A stretch of DNA of 64,000 nt, from contig RHGE01000011.1 in assembly GCA_004296775.1 (NCBI GenBank), positions 38,940 to 102,939 on the forward strand, written 5' to 3'. The stretch is from Marinilabiliaceae bacterium JC017. Lineage in GTDB: Bacteria; Bacteroidota; Bacteroidia; Bacteroidales; Marinilabiliaceae. Position numbers and translations under genes: made by a program. The notes under the pieces are model-generated. The model was not told the DNA's origin and did no database searches. It was given only the letters and a program-made list of their open reading frames with translations. Each line of letters opens with the position of its first letter. Position 1 is the stretch's first letter. Below, piece by piece: positions 59,846-64,000 of this stretch.

Positions 59846-61576
59846 ATGAAACAACACACGACTATCTTTTTTTGTTGCTTGTTGATGTTTTTCTCGTTGT
59901 CTTGCAGTACAAATAAAACGACTGATGGACAGGAGGAGCAAAAAAGTACTTCCGCTAGCATGGCAGCGTGGCAGAATCATAAATTCTCCATGTTTATTCA
60001 TTGGGGGCTTTATTCAATCCCGGCAGGTGTTTGGAACGGAGAGCAAATAACCGGCTACAGTGAGCAAATACAGGGACATGCCCGCATTTCAAAGGATGAA
60101 TACACATTATTGGCACAAAGGTTTAATCCGGTTAACTGGAATGCTGATTCGGTAGCTTTATTAGCTAAGCAGGCGGGAATGAAAGCGATTGTCATCACGG
60201 CGAAGCATCATGATGGTTTCAATATGTATGATACCAAATATTCCGATTACAATGTGGTGGATGCCACACCATACAAACGAGATGTTATTAAAGAGCTATC
60301 GGAAGCCTGTAAAAGGCATGACCTTAAATTGGGGCTTTATTTTTCACTAATAGACTGGAATTACCCGGGGGCTAAGCCGTTTACCTCAGTGCGGAATTCC
60401 GATTCCATTCCTGCGGCACATCATCAATATAACTTGCACCAGATAGAAGAGCTACTGACCAATTATGGTGCGATTTCCGAGCTTTGGTTCGACATGAGTT
60501 CTCCCACCTGTGAGCAAAGTAAAGAGATGGCCCGGTTGGTCAAGCGGCTTCAGCCGGACTGCTTAATCAGTGGCCGCATTTGGAATGATCAGGGTGATTT
60601 TGCCGTGATGGGCGATAATAAGTCTCCGGAATTTCAGATGGGAACACCCTGGCAAACACCGGCTTCAATGTTTGATGAAACATGGGGCTACCGGAGTTGG
60701 CAGAAAAGAGGTGACGTGAAGGTGAAAGCAAAAGATAAAATCCGCGACCTGGTGAATATTGTCAGCATGGGAGGAAACTACTTACTTAATATCGGCCCTA
60801 CCGGTGATGGGAAAGTGATTCCTTTTGAGAAACAGGTTTTAACGGAAATGGGAAAATGGTTGAAAGTGAATGGCGAGGCAGTCTATGGTACTTCCGTATC
60901 GCCCGTACCAAGTCAGGAGTGGGGTGTGATCACTGCCAAACCTGGAAAATTATACCTGCATGTTAATGTGATTTCGGATAATAAGAAGTTGGTGTTAAAA
61001 GGATTTAATTCTAAGATAAAGCGAATATATCCGTTAGCTAATCCATCCATTCGATTAAATGGTACACAAGATGGAGACAACCTCGTTATTGATTTAAGTG
61101 ATATTAATGCAAGTGAGTTTGTCACTGTTTTTGTCATAGAATATGCAGGTGATTTGCAGTATACACCTGAACGTGTCGTACGTGATAATAAAGCGGAATT
61201 TATTTTGACTGCTGAAAATGGTACAAGCTACCACAGTTACAGCGGACACGATTATTATTCTCTTCATCCCACAGTGGTTAAAATAGGATGGTACCTGCCA
61301 AAAACAGATAAGTCAGAGTACATGCTTGAATTGAGTTACACGAAGGCGCATCTCAACAAAGAGCTGAGAATAGATATCAATGGACAGGAATATTTTATTA
61401 CACCAGATGAGAATAATTACCTGCCCAATGAACAATGTTATCGCAAACAACTTGGTAGCGTGAAATTAGGCGATGCTGCTTTTAATTTGATTGAATTAAA
61501 TTTCAAGGATCAAAGTAATCCACATAAGGATTTGAATGCTGAGGGATTAACGTTGAGGTTAACTGTCAGGAGATAG
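59846..61576 (+). CDS. GH29 alpha-L-fucosidase, lipoprotein
   Basis: 576 residues, lipobox LSC (Cys20) followed by STNKTTD. GH29 catalytic domain (about 35-350): FSMFIHWGLYSIPAGVWNGE, GMKAIVITAKHHDGFNMYDT, the nucleophile Asp216 in ELWFDMSSPT, then GGNYLLNIGPTGDGKVIP. The C-terminal 230 residues form beta-sandwich accessory domains. It removes alpha-L-fucose from glycans such as fucoidan fragments or host-type glycans. It stands alone, with a leader sharing ATCTAACGATCTATTG with the regulator at 34582, and is not part of a SusCD locus here. Confidence 0.92.
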   Translation: MKQHTTIFFCCLLMFFSLSCSTNKTTDGQEEQKSTSASMAAWQNHKFSMFIHWGLYSIPAGVWNGEQITGYSEQIQGHARISKDEYTLLAQRFNPVNWNADSVALLAKQAGMKAIVITAKHHDGFNMYDTKYSDYNVVDATPYKRDVIKELSEACKRHDLKLGLYFSLIDWNYPGAKPFTSVRNSDSIPAAHHQYNLHQIEELLTNYGAISELWFDMSSPTCEQSKEMARLVKRLQPDCLISGRIWNDQGDFAVMGDNKSPEFQMGTPWQTPASMFDETWGYRSWQKRGDVKVKAKDKIRDLVNIVSMGGNYLLNIGPTGDGKVIPFEKQVLTEMGKWLKVNGEAVYGTSVSPVPSQEWGVITAKPGKLYLHVNVISDNKKLVLKGFNSKIKRIYPLANPSIRLNGTQDGDNLVIDLSDINASEFVTVFVIEYAGDLQYTPERVVRDNKAEFILTAENGTSYHSYSGHDYYSLHPTVVKIGWYLPKTDKSEYMLELSYTKAHLNKELRIDINGQEYFITPDENNYLPNEQCYRKQLGSVKLGDAAFNLIELNFKDQSNPHKDLNAEGLTLRLTVRR

Positions 61577-61695
61577 AATAAAACTTGCATTAATAATTCT
61601 GAATGCTTAGCGAACTGTGGTTCGGTAAACAAAACCCGAACTATGGTGCCGGTTCTGAAAATTAATGAATTGAGAATTTAATAAAATCATGTAGT

Positions 61696-61727
61696 AAAAA
61701 GGTTGCCGTATTCGGCAACCTTTTTTT
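61696..61727 (+). terminator. Terminator of the fucosidase gene
   Basis: Perfect stem AAAAAGGTTGCCG / CGGCAACCTTTTT with a 4-nt loop and further T. It lies 120 bp after the stop codon. Confidence 0.88.
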
Positions 61728-61909
61728 GTAGGGTTTGCTATATAAGAGATTCAAGCTATAAAATGAAACTAAAAAATCGATAGTTGTTGATTTAGTTTGA
61801 GATTTTTATAATGTAATATCATCGTTTTTTTATGTCCATTTGTGAAATTTAGTTTTAAATCCGGATAACATGTTTTGAATGCGTTCGGGTCTGGCACGGA
61901 AACAAACTC

Positions 61910-61952
61910 ACTCAAGCCACACTCTTAAATTATGCAGGAGTGTGGCTTGAGT
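61910..61952. terminator. Convergent hairpin before the coiled-coil gene end
   Basis: Perfect 15-bp arms ACTCAAGCCACACTC / GAGTGTGGCTTGAGT with a 13-nt loop, 75 bp beyond the stop of the minus-strand gene at 62028. It probably ends that transcript; the T-run is weak. Confidence 0.6.
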
Positions 61953-62027
61953 ATATAGATATATCAGCTTTATAATGGTATGCAACCAAAGTGTACCCTT
62001 CGTCCGCAAGAGGGTGTATCAGTCTTT

Positions 62028-62768
62028 TTAATAAAGTTTATTAATAAGCCGGATGATCTTTTTAAACTCCCTGGGATTGGTGCTTTCAGCCATTTCGAAA
62101 TGCATGTCGGAAATGGCCAGGTGCAACTCTTTGCGCAATTGATTGGCTTGGGTTGCAACCTCCACGAGTTGTTCTTTAGTGGTTTGATAAGAGAAGATGA
62201 TAGAATTAGTGTTGGTAATGTAAGCGTTGTAGGAGTCGATGATGCTAAAAAATGACTCTTTTAACCGGTTGGATGCAGCCAATGCTCTTTGTCGTTTGAT
62301 TTCATCTTTAATGGATTGGCGGATGGTGCTGTTAAGGTTTTGAAATATATTCTCCTGTCTCTTTTTCTCTTTCTTCTGCTGTTTGATGACTTTAGCAATA
62401 TCCTTTTGTGCGGCGGCAATGATCGCTTTCCATTCCCCTACGGTGATGTAGTTGGTAGAGGCCAGCTTCGTTTGGGCATCGCTTTGCTGAAGGCGCTTTC
62501 GTTGGATCATTATATCGGTGAAAAGAACTTCAAATTCTTCCCGCGTGGTGGTTCGGGAAACATTCTGCGTTTTAAATTCTTTGATAAATCCCTGATGGGC
62601 TCTGTGGAAGGTCTTTTTCTGTTTGTAGTTGTCTTTTAAAAGCGATTGAAACTTTTTTATTTCTGCTCTATTCTCCACATGGTTTTTCATGTGTTTGTCG
62701 AAATTTGGTACCAGGTAAAGAGAGTTGTTTCCTGCGAAAATGAGAATAAAAAGTAGGACCCAGATCAT
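62028..62768 (-). CDS. Hypothetical secreted or membrane-anchored coiled-coil protein
   Basis: 246 residues, not assigned to a family. Residues 1-17 are hydrophobic (IWVLLFILIFAGNNSLYLV), a signal anchor or signal peptide; the rest is highly helical and charged, with a Lys/Gln-rich stretch (IKQQKKEKKRQENIFQNLNS) and long heptad-like segments. No catalytic motif is visible. Monocistronic by position, convergent with the fucosidase gene. Confidence 0.7.
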   Translation of the reverse strand: MIWVLLFILIFAGNNSLYLVPNFDKHMKNHVENRAEIKKFQSLLKDNYKQKKTFHRAHQGFIKEFKTQNVSRTTTREEFEVLFTDIMIQRKRLQQSDAQTKLASTNYITVGEWKAIIAAAQKDIAKVIKQQKKEKKRQENIFQNLNSTIRQSIKDEIKRQRALAASNRLKESFFSIIDSYNAYITNTNSIIFSYQTTKEQLVEVATQANQLRKELHLAISDMHFEMAESTNPREFKKIIRLINKLY

Positions 62769-63227
62769 TTTTACATGTTTTTAAAATGAGGCGGCGAAAG
62801 TAAGGAAATCTTTTTGCTTGTGGAGGTGTGAGATGAGTCAAGTGATCTATTTCAACATCCAGGCGTTATATTGTTATGCATAAACAGGAAGGTGGTTTGT
62901 TTGAACGATTGGATGAGGTAGGGAAAAACAACAATTGGCACAAATATCTGTGGATTCTTTATAAATGAGAAATCCAATCTATTTAGGACAGTTGCGTTTT
63001 TTTATTCTTAATAAAGCGTTTTAATGAGTTGGATTTTTTTTTAAGACTCCTCTTTTATAATTATACTCATGTAAAAGGCTCAGCTTTATATGTGAAAAAG
63101 TGAAAATTCTAAAGTATTAAAAGAGCCAGTATATAAAAGGATTTTAGGCTTGTGTATCGAGAAAGCTATATTAATCTATTACAAGAAAAAGTTGTAGTTT
63201 AGGGATTGAATAAATCATCAATTTAAT
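62769..63227. other. Gene-free, A/T-rich gap
   Basis: No gene that I can support. A 30-codon frame at 62876-62968 (MHKQEGGLFERLDEVGKNNN...) could be a small protein or a remnant. The DNA from about 63060 on is visibly more A/T-rich than the rest of the window. Confidence 0.4.
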
Positions 63228-63860
63228 ATGTTTAGAGCAGCAGATTTAGTTTGTAATTGTATTCCAGCATTAAAAAGTTCTGATACAGGATTAGATGCTT
63301 TAAATTGGATGGAAGTTTTCAGAATTAGTCATTTGCCAATTGTTGATAAAGGACTATACTTAGGGTTAATTAGCGATTTGGAAATATATGATTTAAATAT
63401 GGCAAATAATCCTATTATAAAGTCTTTAGTCTTTCCAAAGTTGACAAAAGTTTTCGTAGATCCTAGCGAAACAGATTTTTACAAAGTAATAAGTGATTTG
63501 AATGATAATAAACTGACTATCATTCCTGTTGTAGATAAGGATTATAGATATGTTGGAATGATTACTTTGCAAGAAGTTTTAAAACATTTAACGCAATATC
63601 CAAATGAATCATTTATACTTCCTCTTCAGGAAGAGCTTGTTACTTGTTTTAAGCAGTACCTTACCTTTTTTAATGATTATATAAAAATATCAAAAGGTAA
63701 AAGCTATCGAATTGAATTAGAGGAGGTTCATGGGGGAATTAAAGTAAAGACAAATGTAAATTCTAGGATTTTATTCGAAGAAGTAAAACTACTGTTAGGT
63801 GAATTTTTGAATTATTTAAAAACGAATATTTCTGAGTTAAAAATTAATGTTGAAACGTAA
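63228..63860 (+). CDS. CBS-domain protein with unusual C-terminal domain, possibly cut by IS66 insertion
   Basis: 210 residues. Two CBS domains fill about 1-125 (SDTGLDALNWMEVFRISHLP, IVDKGLYLGLISDLEIYDLN; KLTIIPVVDKDYRYVGMITL), close to the Bacteroidota CBS protein normally found near NAD kinase. The C-terminal part (about 130-210, GKSYRIELEEVHGGIKVKTN, GEFLNYLKTNISELKIN) differs from that protein's usual ACT-like tail. Codons are strongly A/T-rich. The stop codon TAA lies inside GTAAGC, the likely left end of the IS66-like element, so the gene may have been longer. Confidence 0.75.
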   Translation: MFRAADLVCNCIPALKSSDTGLDALNWMEVFRISHLPIVDKGLYLGLISDLEIYDLNMANNPIIKSLVFPKLTKVFVDPSETDFYKVISDLNDNKLTIIPVVDKDYRYVGMITLQEVLKHLTQYPNESFILPLQEELVTCFKQYLTFFNDYIKISKGKSYRIELEEVHGGIKVKTNVNSRILFEEVKLLLGEFLNYLKTNISELKINVET

Positions 63861-64000
63861 GCATTCGGTGAACCCCGTATAGAAAAATGACATGTCAGTT
63901 CATAAGTTTGGGGCAAATAAAAATCGAATGACATGTTAAATATGAAAAAGTTTCGGGAGATCTACGATGCTTACCTGAACTCAGGGTTAAGCGTAAAGGA
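63857..64000 (+). mobile_element. IS66-like insertion sequence, left end (partial)
   Basis: Starts GTAAGCATTCGGTGAACCCC, which fits the GTAAGCG-type ends of IS66-family elements as I remember them. A TGACATGTCA palindrome and a repeated AATGACATGT (about 63887 and 63927) precede the first gene. The element continues beyond the window. Confidence 0.65.
63933..64000 (+). CDS. IS66-type accessory protein TnpA, N-terminal fragment
   Basis: Only 22 codons are inside the window: MLNMKKFREIYDAYLNSGLS, then VK. This is the usual start of the small helix-turn-helix protein encoded first in IS66 elements (IYDAYLNSGLSVKDF-type). An alternative start is the ATG at 63942. The rest lies outside the window. 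Confidence 0.7.
   Translation, partial: MLNMKKFREIYDAYLNSGLSVK

Noticed and set aside
62876..62968. 30-codon frame MHKQEGGLFERLDEVGKNNN...
   Set aside because: Too short and isolated to support; mentioned only in the gap description.

Overview
The window reads as Bacteroidota DNA, most likely a marine or sediment anaerobe near Marinilabiliales (the order is inferred; the phylum is well supported). The evidence is three SusC/SusD pairs, an ECF sigma/FecR module, DUF6377 and triple-tyrosine-motif regulators, an HU-related protein, lipoproteins with acidic residues after the lipobox cysteine, and TAnnTTTG-type -7 elements. No tRNA, rRNA or CRISPR was seen.

Layout. 1-2.9 kb (minus): the N-terminal part of a TonB-dependent receptor, cut by the window edge, behind a small operon with two DUF4491 membrane proteins. 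4.2-14.6 kb: a starch or malto-oligosaccharide locus (DUF6377 regulator, SusC, SusD, short SusE-like lipoprotein, GH97 SusB-type alpha-glucosidase) with no GH13 amylase in view. 15.2-16.3 kb: an orphan gene of an uncharacterised family. 17-31.4 kb: an ECF sigma/FecR-controlled SusCD locus with a degenerate metallopeptidase-like lipoprotein, two TlpA-like thioredoxins and an M16 peptidase, probably for peptide or protein uptake. 31.9-33 kb: a REP-associated (RAYT) transposase with matching hairpins, and an HU-like protein. 34.6-48.4 kb: a triple-tyrosine regulator, SusC, SusD, two GH144-type (PF10091) enzymes and a GH3 enzyme, best read as a beta-1,2-glucan (sophoro-oligosaccharide) locus. 48.4-49.9 kb: tandem repeats with a frameshifted DUF559 nuclease gene and a 42-bp minisatellite. 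50.3-59.4 kb: a complete reductive dehalogenase operon (rdhA, an RdhB-like anchor, an RdhC/PceC-like flavoprotein and a tiny overlapping membrane peptide). It is divergent from two tandem AraC regulators, a SnoaL-like lipoprotein and an NhaC antiporter, with a flavin/ferredoxin fusion protein beyond. 59.8-61.6 kb: a GH29 fucosidase. 62-64 kb: a coiled-coil protein, a CBS protein and the left end of an IS66-like element.

How it fits together. Most genes serve import and breakdown of outside polymers: surface lipoproteins bind or cut, SusC channels import, and periplasmic enzymes finish. Each locus has its own regulator type (DUF6377, ECF/FecR, triple-tyrosine LuxR-type). The dehalogenase operon stands apart: it suggests that a polymer fermenter can use organohalides as electron acceptors, or can strip halogens from its substrates, under AraC control.

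The intergenic DNA is unusually rich in repeats. It holds mosaic elements, REP-like hairpins, a 21-bp array, 131-bp and 168-bp tandem units, and a recurring leader found directly before the start codons of several unrelated genes. The RAYT transposase is a plausible driver of at least the hairpin family. The most noteworthy items are the reductive dehalogenase locus with its palindromic operator, the repeated leader module, and the RAYT/hairpin system.
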